A stretch of DNA of 64,000 nucleotides. It comes from Clostridia bacterium (GTDB lineage Bacteria; Bacillota; Clostridia; Oscillospirales; Acutalibacteraceae). The position numbers and the translations under genes were made by a program. Under the pieces are notes generated by a model. That model was not told the DNA's origin. It worked only from the letters and a program-made list of their open reading frames with translations, and searched no databases. Numbering within the stretch: position 1 is the stretch's first letter; each line of letters begins with the position of its first letter. Shown here one piece after another: positions 50,207 through 58,571 of this stretch. The stretch is from positions 46,961 to 110,960 of the forward strand of contig JAGADF010000001.1 of assembly GCA_017613735.1 (NCBI GenBank), written 5' to 3'.

Positions 50207-52033
50207 ATGATTCGTTCACATGTACTTATCTGCGGCGGTACGGGTTGTACCTCGTCAGGCAGTAAGGCGATTCAGCAGGCTTTCGTTGACGAGCTTGCAA
50301 AAGCCGGCCTTTCCGACGAGATTAAGCTTGTCCAGACGGGCTGCTTCGGTCTTTGCGCGCTCGGACCGGTTGTAATCGTTCATCCCGACGGAACCTTCTA
50401 CAGTCAGGTTAAACCCGAAGACGTAAAGGATATTGTTGAAGAGCACCTTCTCAAGGGAAGAGTTGTTGAACGTCTTGTTTATGACGAGACTACAAATCCC
50501 ACTCACGAGATTATGAGCGGCAACGTCTCTCTCAACGATACCGATTTCTACAAAGCGCAGCACCGCGTAGCTCTTCGCAACTGCGGCGTTATTGACCCGG
50601 AAAACATTGACGAGTATATCGCAATGGACGGTTATGCGGCTCTCGGTAAGGCTCTTACCGAAATGACTCCCGAAGAAGTAATTCAGTGCATCAAGGATTC
50701 GGGCCTTCGCGGACGCGGCGGCGGCGGATTCCCCACGGGCGTTAAGTGGTCGCTTTGCGCACCCAATAAAGCGGACCAGAAATATGTAGTATGTAATGCC
50801 GACGAGGGCGACCCCGGCGCATTCATGGACCGTTCCGTTCTTGAGGGCGACCCGCACTGCATTATTGAAGCAATGGCTATCTGCGGTTACGCTATCGGCG
50901 CAACAAAGGGCTTCGTATATGTCCGCGCAGAGTATCCTATCGCGGTTGCACGTCTTCAGCTTGCTATCAATCAGGCGCGTGAATACGGCCTTTTAGGTAA
51001 AAATATTTTTGATTCGGGCTTTGATTTCGACCTTGAAATCAGACTCGGCGCAGGCGCTTTCGTATGCGGCGAGGAAACCGCTCTTATGACCTCTATCGAG
51101 GGTAACCGCGGCGAGCCGAAGCCCCGTCCTCCGTTCCCGGCGGTCAAGGGACTTTTCGGAAAGCCCACGGTTGAAAACAACGTTGAAACATTCGCAAACG
51201 TCGCTCAGATTATTCTTCACGGCGCAGAATGGTTTGCTTCAATGGGCACCGAGAGAAGTAAGGGTACTAAGGTATTCGCTCTGGGCGGTAAGATTAAGCA
51301 TACGGGACTTGTTGAGGTTCCCATGGGCACAACGCTTCGCGAAATCATTTATGATATAGGCGGCGGCATCCCCAACGGCAAGAAGTTCAAGGCGGCTCAG
51401 ACGGGCGGTCCTTCCGGTGGTTGTATTCCCGCTTCGCTTATTGATACCGAAATCGACTATGATAACCTTACGGCTATCGGTTGTATGATGGGCTCGGGCG
51501 GACTTATAGTAATGGACGAAGATACCTGTATGGTTGATATCGCCAAGTTCTTCCTTGAGTTCACCGTTGACGAGAGCTGCGGTAAATGTACTCCCTGCCG
51601 CGTAGGCACAAAACGCCTTTACGAAATGCTTGAGAAGATTACCTCGGGCAAGGGCACAATGGAAGACCTCGACAAGCTTGAAGAGCTTTGCTATTACATC
51701 AAAGCGAATTCGGCGTGTGGTCTCGGTCAGACGGCTCCGAACCCCGTACTCGCTACTCTCAAGTTCTTCAGAGAAGAGTATGAAGCTCACGTCCGCGATA
51801 AGAAATGTCCGGCGGGCGTATGTAAGGAGCTTCTTACATATTCCATTGACAAGGACAAGTGCATAGGCTGCGGACTTTGCGCGCGCAACTGCCCCGTCAG
51901 CGCTATTTCAAAGACCGAGTATATTGCAGAAGGCCACAAGCTTCCCTCGTATGAGATTGACGCTTCAAAGTGTATCAAGTGCGGCGTTTGTATGGCTAAC
52001 TGCTCTAAAGCTAAGGCAATAAGCAAGAAATAA
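50207..52033 (+). CDS. hydB: NuoF-like NADH/FMN subunit of [FeFe]-hydrogenase
   Basis: 608 residues; ATG after GGAGG. An N-terminal thioredoxin-like 2Fe-2S domain (LICGGTGCTSSG, TGCFGLCALGP), then the NuoF core: GRGGGGFPTG for NADH at ~169, GEETALMTSIEGNRGEP, and ESCGKCTPCRVG for a 4Fe-4S cluster, followed by two C-terminal 4Fe-4S motifs (CIGCGLCARNCP, CIKCGVCMANCS). HydB oxidises or reduces NADH via FMN in the bifurcating enzyme. Cytoplasmic complex with HydA and HydC. Length and motifs normal. Confidence 0.93.
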   Translation: MIRSHVLICGGTGCTSSGSKAIQQAFVDELAKAGLSDEIKLVQTGCFGLCALGPVVIVHPDGTFYSQVKPEDVKDIVEEHLLKGRVVERLVYDETTNPTHEIMSGNVSLNDTDFYKAQHRVALRNCGVIDPENIDEYIAMDGYAALGKALTEMTPEEVIQCIKDSGLRGRGGGGFPTGVKWSLCAPNKADQKYVVCNADEGDPGAFMDRSVLEGDPHCIIEAMAICGYAIGATKGFVYVRAEYPIAVARLQLAINQAREYGLLGKNIFDSGFDFDLEIRLGAGAFVCGEETALMTSIEGNRGEPKPRPPFPAVKGLFGKPTVENNVETFANVAQIILHGAEWFASMGTERSKGTKVFALGGKIKHTGLVEVPMGTTLREIIYDIGGGIPNGKKFKAAQTGGPSGGCIPASLIDTEIDYDNLTAIGCMMGSGGLIVMDEDTCMVDIAKFFLEFTVDESCGKCTPCRVGTKRLYEMLEKITSGKGTMEDLDKLEELCYYIKANSACGLGQTAPNPVLATLKFFREEYEAHVRDKKCPAGVCKELLTYSIDKDKCIGCGLCARNCPVSAISKTEYIAEGHKLPSYEIDASKCIKCGVCMANCSKAKAISKK

Positions 52034-52050
52034 GAAAGGAGCCTGTGAAA

Positions 52051-53802
52051 ATGGAAATGGTTAATTTAAAAATCAACGGCATAGACGTAAGCGTTCCCAA
52101 GGGCTCAACTATTCTTGACGCTGCCCGTCAGACGGGAATTGAAATTCCTACTCTGTGCTTTATGAAGAAAAAGAATGAAATCGGCGCCTGCCGTATCTGC
52201 ATCGTTGAAGCAAACGAAGGCAGAGGGTTCAGACTCGTTACCTCCTGCGTATATCCCGTAAGCGAGGGTATGGAGGTACTCACAAACAGCGATAAAATTC
52301 AGAAGGCAAGAAAGACTACACTCGAACTCATCCTTTCAACTCACGATAAAAGCTGTCTTTCCTGCGTTCGTTCGACAAACTGTGAATTACAGAAGCTGTG
52401 TAACGAATACGGCGTTGACCAGTCCTCATTTGAGGGCATCAAGCCGCATTACGAAAAGGATTTGAGCACTCCCCATCTTGTAAGGGATAACAATAAGTGC
52501 ATCCTTTGCCGTCGCTGCGTTGCCGCATGTAAAGAGCAGTTCGTAAGCGTTATCGGCGCAAATGACAGAGGTTTCGACACCTCAATCGGTCAGGCTTTCG
52601 GCCGCTCACTCAACGACACTCCGTGTATTTCCTGCGGTCAGTGTACTGTTGTATGCCCGACGGGCGCTCTTACCGAAAGAGACGACACCCCGAAGGTATG
52701 GGCAGCTCTTGCAGACCCGACAAAGCACGTCGTAGTTCAGACTGCTCCGTCAGTCCGCGCCCAGATAGGCGAATGCTTCGGACTTCCCATAGGCACGAAC
52801 GTTGAAGGCAAAATGGTTGCGGGACTTCGCAGACTCGGCTTTGACAAGGTGTTCGACACCGACTTCGGCGCAGACCTTACAATAGTCGAAGAGGCTAACG
52901 AGCTTGTTGAAAGAATCAAGAACGGCGGCACTCTTCCCATGATTACGTCCTGTTCACCCGGCTGGGTTAAGTTCTGCGAGCTTTATTATCCCGATTTACT
53001 TGCTCATCTTTCGAGCTGTAAATCACCTCAGCAGATGACCGGCGCGGTTATCAAGACCTATTATGCCGAAAAGATGGGACTTGACCCGAAGGATATAGTC
53101 GTTGTTTCGATTATGCCCTGTACGGCTAAGAAATTCGAAATCGGCAGAGACGACCAGTCGGCTGCGGGAGTTCCGGATGTCGACATCGCCCTTACAACAA
53201 GAGAAGCGGGCAGAATGCTCCAGAGACTCGGCGTCAAGTTCGAATCTCTTCCCGACGAAGAGTTTGACAGTCCTCTCGGCGACGACACGGGCGCGGCGGT
53301 TATCTTCGGCGCAACCGGCGGCGTTATGGAAGCGGCTGTAAGAACGGCAAACGCATGGCTTAACGGCGCGACAGAGGCTATCGAGGTCGAAGGACTTCGC
53401 GGCACGGCTCCCATTAAGGAAGTTACCGTTAACCTCGCGGGCACCGACCTTAAGATAGTTGTCGGCTCGGGCGCTGCAGCGGCAAAAGAGATTATGGATA
53501 AGCTTGCCGCAGGTAATCCCGACGGCTGGGGCTTTATCGAGATTATGGGATGCCCCGGCGGCTGCGTAAACGGCGGCGGCCAGCCCATCCAGCCTCAGTA
53601 CATCCGCGACACGGTCGACCTTAAGGCAGTAAGAGCCAAGGCTCTTTATGACCAGGATAAGGAAATGCCGCTTCGTATGAGCCACGAAAGTCCGCTCATC
53701 AAGAAGATTTATGAAGAATGGTACACCGACGGCTTCGGCGGTCACAGAGCTCACCACGACCTTCATACATCCTATGTCGCAAGAGAAAAGTTTAAGAAAT
53801 AA
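52051..53802 (+). CDS. hydA: [FeFe]-hydrogenase catalytic subunit
   Basis: 583 residues. ATG at 52051 is 9 nt after AAAGGAG; GTG 52045 is too near. Domains: 2Fe-2S ferredoxin (GACRICIVEA), His-Cys3 4Fe-4S (SCLSCVRSTNC), two 4Fe-4S (CILCRRCVAAC, CISCGQCTVVCP), then the H-cluster: TSCSPGW at ~299-305, MPCTAKKFE at ~355, EIMGCPGGCVNGGGQ at ~497, and a C-terminal small-subunit part. This is an M3-type HydA of a trimeric bifurcating hydrogenase that evolves hydrogen from NADH plus reduced ferredoxin. Maturases HydEFG are not in the window. Confidence 0.95.
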   Translation: MEMVNLKINGIDVSVPKGSTILDAARQTGIEIPTLCFMKKKNEIGACRICIVEANEGRGFRLVTSCVYPVSEGMEVLTNSDKIQKARKTTLELILSTHDKSCLSCVRSTNCELQKLCNEYGVDQSSFEGIKPHYEKDLSTPHLVRDNNKCILCRRCVAACKEQFVSVIGANDRGFDTSIGQAFGRSLNDTPCISCGQCTVVCPTGALTERDDTPKVWAALADPTKHVVVQTAPSVRAQIGECFGLPIGTNVEGKMVAGLRRLGFDKVFDTDFGADLTIVEEANELVERIKNGGTLPMITSCSPGWVKFCELYYPDLLAHLSSCKSPQQMTGAVIKTYYAEKMGLDPKDIVVVSIMPCTAKKFEIGRDDQSAAGVPDVDIALTTREAGRMLQRLGVKFESLPDEEFDSPLGDDTGAAVIFGATGGVMEAAVRTANAWLNGATEAIEVEGLRGTAPIKEVTVNLAGTDLKIVVGSGAAAAKEIMDKLAAGNPDGWGFIEIMGCPGGCVNGGGQPIQPQYIRDTVDLKAVRAKALYDQDKEMPLRMSHESPLIKKIYEEWYTDGFGGHRAHHDLHTSYVAREKFKK

Positions 53803-53814
53803 AATAATTTTCGG

Positions 53815-53844
53815 GAGGGTGCGAAAGCACCCTCTTTTTTTATT
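53815..53844 (+). terminator. intrinsic terminator after hydrogenase operon
   Basis: GAGGGTGC, GAAA tetraloop, GCACCCTC (53827-53834), then T-tract. Confidence 0.92.
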
Positions 53845-53854
53845 GAAATAATCC

Positions 53855-53883
53855 TTGACAAAAAAATAACAATATCGTATAAT
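53855..53883 (+). promoter_or_regulatory. consensus promoter of crp/fnr-like gene
   Basis: TTGACA (53855-53860), 17 bp, TATAAT (53878-53883). The strong boxes suggest the unit is held down by a repressor, fitting the palindrome just downstream. Confidence 0.88.
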
Positions 53884-53884
53884 A

Positions 53885-53910
53885 AAAACTGTTCCAAACG
53901 GAACAGTTTT
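53885..53910 (+). promoter_or_regulatory. perfect 11-bp inverted repeat at transcript start (likely operator)
   Basis: AAAACTGTTCC (53885-53895), AAAC, GGAACAGTTTT (53900-53910), starting two bases after the -10. It is a Crp/Fnr-style palindrome positioned to block initiation, so autorepression by the next gene is likely. It could instead form a leader hairpin or attenuator, because the right arm ends in a T-run. Confidence 0.65.
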
Positions 53911-53929
53911 TATTGATTGGGGTAATAAC

Positions 53930-54538
53930 GTGTTTGATCTGAGCAACTGGTTTTTACTGTATAAAATTCCTCAGGAGGACAAAACTGATATTATCGCTTC
54001 TTTTCCCGAAGCGAGAGCCTATAAAAAGGGCGAGACCATTTATTCGGGCGATGAATTTGAAAGGGCACTCGGCGTTATTCTTTCGGGCTTCGCTTCGGCT
54101 CACGACGAAAACGTTCTCAAAAAGACCTTTATGCAGGGCGACACATTCGGCGCGGCGGCGCTCTTCGGCAGCGGCAACGAATATATAAGCGAAATAACCG
54201 CTAAAACCGACTGCCTTATTCAGTTTGTCGACGAAAACACGCTTAAAAAGCTTTTCCTTAAATATCCCGAAATATCAATTAATTACATTTCTTTTTTGTC
54301 CGACAAGGTCAGGTTTTTAAATCGGAAAATTTCGATTTTCACCTGTAAAAGCGCGTCGATGAGGCTTTACCGGTATTTTCTTGACAACGCGGATGAAAAC
54401 AACTCTGTAAAAGTGCCTAATATGACCTCTCTTGCGAGACTTACCTCAATCGGCAGAACAAGTCTTTACAGGGCTATGGACGAGCTTGCCGAAGAGGGAT
54501 ATATTTCAAGAGACGGCTCTTCAATAATAATCAAATAA
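53930..54538 (+). CDS. Crp/Fnr-family regulator
   Basis: 202 residues; GTG at 53930 with weak GGGGTA upstream. Cyclic-nucleotide-like beta-roll (residues ~20-115, GETIYSGDEFERALGVILSG), dimer helix, and a winged HTH at the end (LARLTSIGRTSLYRAMDELAEEGYIS). Only two Cys and no N-terminal Cys cluster, so not an oxygen-sensing Fe-S FNR. The effector is unknown. Followed by an ABC importer in the same direction; it may control it and perhaps the hydrogenase. Confidence 0.85.
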   Translation: MFDLSNWFLLYKIPQEDKTDIIASFPEARAYKKGETIYSGDEFERALGVILSGFASAHDENVLKKTFMQGDTFGAAALFGSGNEYISEITAKTDCLIQFVDENTLKKLFLKYPEISINYISFLSDKVRFLNRKISIFTCKSASMRLYRYFLDNADENNSVKVPNMTSLARLTSIGRTSLYRAMDELAEEGYISRDGSSIIIK

Positions 54539-54557
54539 TTTTAAAGGAGATAAAAAA

Positions 54558-55568
54558 ATGAAAAAAACACTTGCTATTCTTCTCGCAGTATTAATGCTTG
54601 TTTCTTTTGCGGCATGCGCGGCTAAAACAAACGAGCCGGCGAGCACCGAGGAACCTTCAACCGCTCCCGCGGCAAAGGTGGATATGAACGTATTTACCAT
54701 CAGCGGACCTACGGGTATAGGCATGGTCAATATGATGGCTCTTTCCGAGGAAGAGGCTCTTGAAAAGTATCACTTCACGGTAGTCACGACTCCTCAGGAA
54801 GTTGTTTCCAAGATTTCAACGGGCGAAGCCGATATTGCAGCTGTTCCCACAAACCTTGCTTCAACCCTTTACAAAAAGACCGAAAAGGGCATTAAAATCC
54901 TTGCGGTTAACACTCTCGGCGTTCTCAACGTCCTCAATTTCAAGGGCGACGAAATCAAATCTCTTGCCGATTTAAAGGGCAGAACAATTTATACAACGGG
55001 TAAGGGCTCGAATCCCGAATTCATTATCAACTACCTTCTCAAGGCAAACGATATTGACCCCGAAAACGACGTCAAGATTGAATATAAGGAAGAGGGCAGC
55101 GAGCTCGTTCCCGTATGGAATACGGATGACACGGCGGTTATTATTGCGCCTCAGCCGGTTGCAACCTCGATTAAGCTCAATTACGAGGGTTCGGTAATCG
55201 CCATCGACCTCAACGACGAATGGGAAAAGGTTTCTTCCGATTCAAAAATGATGATGGGCTGCGTAATCGTCCGCGACGAATTCTTAAAGGAAAATCCCGA
55301 TGCGGTCGCGAGCTTCCTTGAGGATTACAAACGCTCGGTTGAAAAAGCGACGGCTGACATTGAAACAACTGCTGCTCTTTGTGAGGAAAACGGCATTGTT
55401 CCGAAGGCTCCGCTTGCCAAGGCGGCTATTCCCGGCTGTAACCTCTGCTTTATTACGGGAGAGGAAATGAAAACAAATCTTACGGGCTATCTCAAGGTTC
55501 TTTTTGAAGCTGACCCGACGTCAATAGGCGGCGAAATGCCCGATGACGGTTTCTGGTATGCAGGCTAA
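54558..55568 (+). CDS. ABC importer substrate-binding lipoprotein (NMT1/SsuA-like)
   Basis: 336 residues; ATG after TAAAGGAG. Lipobox SFAAC at residues ~17-21 anchors it to the outer face of the membrane. The two-lobe NMT1/THI5/SsuA family fold is suggested by ISGPTGIGMVNMM, GEADIAAVPTNLAS, and LKGRTIYTTGKGSNPEF. Substrate is unknown; relatives bind sulfonates, nitrate, or thiamine precursors. Overlaps the permease start. Confidence 0.8.
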   Translation: MKKTLAILLAVLMLVSFAACAAKTNEPASTEEPSTAPAAKVDMNVFTISGPTGIGMVNMMALSEEEALEKYHFTVVTTPQEVVSKISTGEADIAAVPTNLASTLYKKTEKGIKILAVNTLGVLNVLNFKGDEIKSLADLKGRTIYTTGKGSNPEFIINYLLKANDIDPENDVKIEYKEEGSELVPVWNTDDTAVIIAPQPVATSIKLNYEGSVIAIDLNDEWEKVSSDSKMMMGCVIVRDEFLKENPDAVASFLEDYKRSVEKATADIETTAALCEENGIVPKAPLAKAAIPGCNLCFITGEEMKTNLTGYLKVLFEADPTSIGGEMPDDGFWYAG

Positions 55569-56307
55569 AAAATTAAAGCCCGCCCTTGCGGCGGGCTCTG
55601 TTGTTTTCTGGATTGCCGTCTGGCACTTCGGCGCGTCGGCAATAAATAGAAGTCTGATACTTAAAATCCCACTGCCTTATGAAACGCTTCTGGAATTTTT
55701 GCTTGAATGCAAAACGCTTTCTTTCTGGCATACGGTTCTCGTGTCGGTGCTTCACATTCTGGCGGGCTTCCTTGCGGGGGCTCTTTTGGGCGTGCTTTTC
55801 GGCTTTTTGTCCGAAAAGTATTATCTGTTCAGGGTATTTTCTTCGCCTGTGCACCGCCTTGTAAAAACAGTTCCCGTAGCGGCGCTTATCATTCTTGCGT
55901 GGCTGTGGATTCCCTCGTCGGTTTTACCGTCGGTCATTTCGTTTTTAATGGTGCTGCCCATAGTCTGGAGTCACACCTCGTCGGGCATAGCGGCAATTGA
56001 CGAAAAGCTTGTTGAAATGGCGCGCGTCTATTCAAAAACGGACCGTGAAATCTTTTTTGAGGTTAAGCTTGCGCTTGTGAGTCCGTTTCTCAGGACGGGT
56101 TGTATTACGGCTTTGTCGATAGCGTGGAAATCGGGCGTCGCGGCAGAGGTAATATCGTCGCCCACGGGTTCTCTCGGCGCGCTTTTAAACGGCGCCAAGA
56201 CGAGCATTAACTACCCGCAGGTGTTTGCGGTAACGCTGACTGTCGTGCTTTTAAGCGCGGCTCTTGAAGGAATACTTAAATTACTGTGGAAGGAGCAGAA
56301 AAGATGA
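55558..56307 (+). CDS. ABC importer permease
   Basis: 249 residues. ATG at 55558 is used; ATG 55543 is possible and both overlap the SBP end. About six helices with the EAA-type loop WKSGVAAEVISSPTGSLG typical of SsuC/ThiX permeases (binding-protein-dependent transport). Overlaps the ATPase start by four bases (ATGA). A further helix cluster at the C-terminus precedes a Lys-rich tail. Confidence 0.85.
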   Translation: MQAKKLKPALAAGSVVFWIAVWHFGASAINRSLILKIPLPYETLLEFLLECKTLSFWHTVLVSVLHILAGFLAGALLGVLFGFLSEKYYLFRVFSSPVHRLVKTVPVAALIILAWLWIPSSVLPSVISFLMVLPIVWSHTSSGIAAIDEKLVEMARVYSKTDREIFFEVKLALVSPFLRTGCITALSIAWKSGVAAEVISSPTGSLGALLNGAKTSINYPQVFAVTLTVVLLSAALEGILKLLWKEQKR

Positions 56308-56855
56308 TTGAATTTAAAAACGTCTGCTTCTCCTACGGTGAAAAGCAGGTATTAAATGACTTTAACCTTACAGTAAACGACGGCGAAAGGATTTGCCTTT
56401 TCGGCGAATCGGGCAAGGGAAAAACCACTGTGCTAAGGCTGATTATGGGGCTCGAAAAACCTCAGAGCGGAACGGTTGACGTAAATGGCAAGGTTTCGGC
56501 TGTTTTTCAGGAGGACAGGCTTCTGCCGTTTAAGAGCGTAAAGGATAATATTTCTTTCGTCGGCGGAGAGAATAATACCGACGAAATTCTTTCGGCACTG
56601 AATCTGACTGAAGAAAAGGACGAATATCCGTCGGCTTTGAGCGGCGGAATGGCTCGCAGGGTTTCGATTGCAAGAGCTCTGTCGGGGAAAAGCGATATTT
56701 ATATTTTCGACGAGCCTTTTACGGGGCTTGACGGTAAAAATATTGACTCGGCGGCTGAAATAATCAATAAAATCACAAACGGTAAAACCGTTGTGTGCGT
56801 GCTGCACGAAAAAGCGAATGCGGCAAAATTAGGATGTAAAATCATTGAACTGTAA
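56304..56855 (+). CDS. ABC importer ATPase (short)
   Basis: 183 residues; ATG at 56304 with AAGGAG 8 nt upstream. Walker A FGESGKGKTT, Q-loop VFQEDRLLP, signature LSGGMARRVSIARAL, Walker B IYIFDEPFTG and HEKAN switch. Shorter than SsuB (~250 residues) because the C-terminal part after the switch is missing, but all catalytic motifs are there. Last gene of the importer operon. Confidence 0.88.
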   Translation: MIEFKNVCFSYGEKQVLNDFNLTVNDGERICLFGESGKGKTTVLRLIMGLEKPQSGTVDVNGKVSAVFQEDRLLPFKSVKDNISFVGGENNTDEILSALNLTEEKDEYPSALSGGMARRVSIARALSGKSDIYIFDEPFTGLDGKNIDSAAEIINKITNGKTVVCVLHEKANAAKLGCKIIEL

Positions 56856-56858
56856 ACC

Positions 56859-56887
56859 TTGAAAAATTCTTCTGTCGGTGTTATACT
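56859..56887 (+). promoter_or_regulatory. promoter of flavodoxin gene
   Basis: TTGAAA (56859-56864), 17 bp, TATACT (56882-56887). Confidence 0.7.
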
Positions 56888-56900
56888 TGACAGAAGAATT
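56865..56900 (+). promoter_or_regulatory. perfect 12-bp inverted repeat flanking the -10 (likely operator)
   Basis: AATTCTTCTGTC (56865-56876), 12-nt spacer containing the -10, GACAGAAGAATT (56889-56900). The arms are exact reverse complements. A dimeric repressor binding both arms would cover the -10. As RNA it would also be a hairpin but lacks a U-tract, so terminator use is less likely. Confidence 0.7.
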
Positions 56901-56921
56901 CTTGTTTCGGGAGGCGTCGTG

Positions 56922-57413
56922 ATGGCGACTGCAATTATATACGCTACCGTTCACGGCTCAACCGAAAAAGCGGCGAAGCTTCTTGCGGATGAACTGGAAA
57001 ACGCAAAGACCTTTGACATTAACCGCGAAAGCTTTGACCTTAACGAATATGACGCCGTTATTATCGGCAGCTACGTGCGTATGGGCTTGTTCGACAAGAC
57101 GGTAAGGAAATTCGTTCTTCGTTACTATCCCGTTTTAATGAAGAAGAAGACGGCGTTCTTTATGTGCTCGCTGATGAAAGAAAACGAAGAAAAATACTGG
57201 CGAAACAATTTTCCGCCTCAGCTTACGGAAAAATCAAAAACTGCCCATTTCGGCTGCGAATTTAAAAGGGAAAATTTCCGCGGATTCGAAAAACGGGTAG
57301 CAAAATCAGTTATAAAACGAAATGACGAAAAAGGGATTTACCCCGAATATGAACTGGACAGGGAAGCGATAGTCCGGTTCGGAAAGGAATTAATAAAAGA
57401 TGGGATATCTTGA
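56922..57413 (+). CDS. flavodoxin-domain protein (HemG-like)
   Basis: 163 residues. ATG at 56922 lies 7 nt after GGGAGG, downstream of the promoter; the longer frame begins inside the promoter and is rejected. N-terminal FMN loop IIYATVHGSTEKAAK (T/S-x-T-G-x-T type), YDAVIIGSYVRMGLFDK and the following block resemble the flavodoxin_5 family of HemG protoporphyrinogen oxidases and related reductases. Cytoplasmic FMN electron carrier; could serve the nearby hydrogenase or a stress role. Ends overlapping the next gene. Confidence 0.8.
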   Translation: MATAIIYATVHGSTEKAAKLLADELENAKTFDINRESFDLNEYDAVIIGSYVRMGLFDKTVRKFVLRYYPVLMKKKTAFFMCSLMKENEEKYWRNNFPPQLTEKSKTAHFGCEFKRENFRGFEKRVAKSVIKRNDEKGIYPEYELDREAIVRFGKELIKDGIS

Positions 57414-58089
57414 TAAGGTTCATCTTGTTAATTATTCAAGAAAAGAGGACTGGATGAATTCCATTTCTCATATGGCGGGCGGCGCGGCATGCTTTATCTA
57501 CTTTGCGCTGTGTATATACAAGGCGTTTTTGCTTCGTTCATTTAAGGTCGGGGTAATCGGTTTTATTTATTGCGCGTGCATGCTGTTTATGTTCTCGTGC
57601 TCAGCAGTTTATCACGGGCTTCGTCCGAACAAGGGCAAAAAGGTTATGCGAATGGTTGACCATTCAATGATTTTTGTCGCGGTCGCGGGAACTATTACGC
57701 CCATAGCCGTTTTCGTAATGCTGCCCATTAAGGCGTGGGTAGGCTGGACAATGCTCGGCGTTGCCTGGGGCGCGGTCGCTCTCGGCATTTCGCTTACAAT
57801 GACTCTTTTTGAAAAAACCAAAGCGCTTCAGATGGTGCTTTATATGGTTGTCGGCTGGTCAATGGCTCTTGCGGGCTTTTACATTGTTCCGGTCTTTAAG
57901 GCTAACGGCATTATGAACTGCGCTTATCTTATTGTCGCGGGCGGCGTTGTGTATACCCTCGGCGCAATTCTTTACGGCATAGGCAAAAAGAAAAAGTATT
58001 TTCATTTTGTGTTCCATCTCTTTATCGTTGCGGCGAGCGTACTCCATTTCCTCGCGATATATATGTACGTTTTCCCGTTCAAAGCGTAA
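57400..58089 (+). CDS. hemolysin III family (PAQR) membrane protein
   Basis: 229 residues. ATG at 57400 overlaps the flavodoxin stop and follows GGAAAGGAAT. Seven helices with PAQR signatures: ISHMAGGAACFIYF, YHGLRPNKGKKVMRMVDHSMIF, HFVFHLFIVAASVLHFLA. The His and Asp residues form the zinc site. Proteins of this family are membrane hydrolase-like proteins of unknown bacterial substrate; the hemolysin name is historical. It is translated with the flavodoxin. Confidence 0.85.
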   Translation: MGYLDKVHLVNYSRKEDWMNSISHMAGGAACFIYFALCIYKAFLLRSFKVGVIGFIYCACMLFMFSCSAVYHGLRPNKGKKVMRMVDHSMIFVAVAGTITPIAVFVMLPIKAWVGWTMLGVAWGAVALGISLTMTLFEKTKALQMVLYMVVGWSMALAGFYIVPVFKANGIMNCAYLIVAGGVVYTLGAILYGIGKKKKYFHFVFHLFIVAASVLHFLAIYMYVFPFKA

Positions 58090-58111
58090 ATTACCATAAA
58101 TTGCCATTTTT

Positions 58112-58169
58112 AAAACACTCCTTTTCTGCCGATAATCAAAACGAAGGCAAAATTAAAAAGGAGTGTTTT
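58112..58169 (+). promoter_or_regulatory. 14-bp inverted repeat enclosing a ribosome site
   Basis: AAAACACTCCTTTT (58112-58125) pairs exactly with AAAAGGAGTGTTTT (58156-58169), loop 30 nt, followed by TTATATG. The right arm holds AAGGAG, the Shine-Dalgarno of the lipoprotein gene. It may terminate the upstream message or hide the ribosome site. Confidence 0.7.
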
Positions 58170-58173
58170 TTAT

Positions 58174-58443
58174 ATGAAAAAAATATTTGCATTTATATTG
58201 GCGGGAGTTCTCGCCTTAAGCCTTGCGGCGTGCGGCGAAAATACAAACGGTACGAACGAGAGCAATAAAAACGGCGTTGCGGGCTCAGTCGCGAGCGAGG
58301 TTTCCTCGGATATTTCTTCAGCGGTCAGCGATATGTCGACAGACATAATTGACAATGAAAGCGAATTGAGCGAGGAAATGAGCGAAAAGGAAAGCAAAAA
58401 AGAAGAAAAGAAAGAAGACAAAACAGAAATTACGACGGACTGA
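58174..58443 (+). CDS. small lipoprotein
   Basis: 89 residues; ATG with AAGGAG at 58158-58163, 10-nt spacer, inside the hairpin. Lipobox LAAC at residues 17-20 after a short hydrophobic signal (FAFILAGVLALS). The mature part is Ser-, Asn- and Glu-rich with a Lys/Glu tail, disordered, no known domain. Small Ser/Glu-rich lipoproteins of this sort are common in Clostridia and have no known job. No separate promoter seen; may need readthrough from 57400. Confidence 0.7.
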   Translation: MKKIFAFILAGVLALSLAACGENTNGTNESNKNGVAGSVASEVSSDISSAVSDMSTDIIDNESELSEEMSEKESKKEEKKEDKTEITTD

Positions 58444-58453
58444 CAAACCGTAG

Positions 58454-58481
58454 GGGCGGCTTCGACCGCCCTTTTTCTTTT
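58454..58481 (+). terminator. intrinsic terminator after lipoprotein gene
   Basis: GGGCGG (58454-58459), CTTCGA loop, CCGCCC (58466-58471), then TTTTTCTTTTTC. The GGGGCGG core resembles a short dispersed element common in intergenic DNA of Oscillospiraceae. Confidence 0.85.
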
Positions 58482-58491
58482 TCATTAACTC

Positions 58492-58520
58492 TTGAAAAAA
58501 ATACATATATTTGGTAAAAT
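58492..58520 (+). promoter_or_regulatory. promoter of GPH transporter gene
   Basis: TTGAAA (58492-58497), 17 bp, TAAAAT (58515-58520), extended -10 TGG. Confidence 0.75.
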
Positions 58521-58571
58521 GAAAGGGTATTAATAATCGGGTGAAAGAAAACCCGAAAAGGAGATATTGAT

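Noticed and set aside
50255-50857. 200-residue minus-strand ORF opposite hydB
   Set aside because: Shadow frame of hydB, which has complete NuoF motifs.
53023-53946. 307-residue minus-strand ORF opposite hydA
   Set aside because: Hydrogenase motifs on the plus strand explain the region; the minus frame has no ribosome site, no promoter and no recognisable domain.
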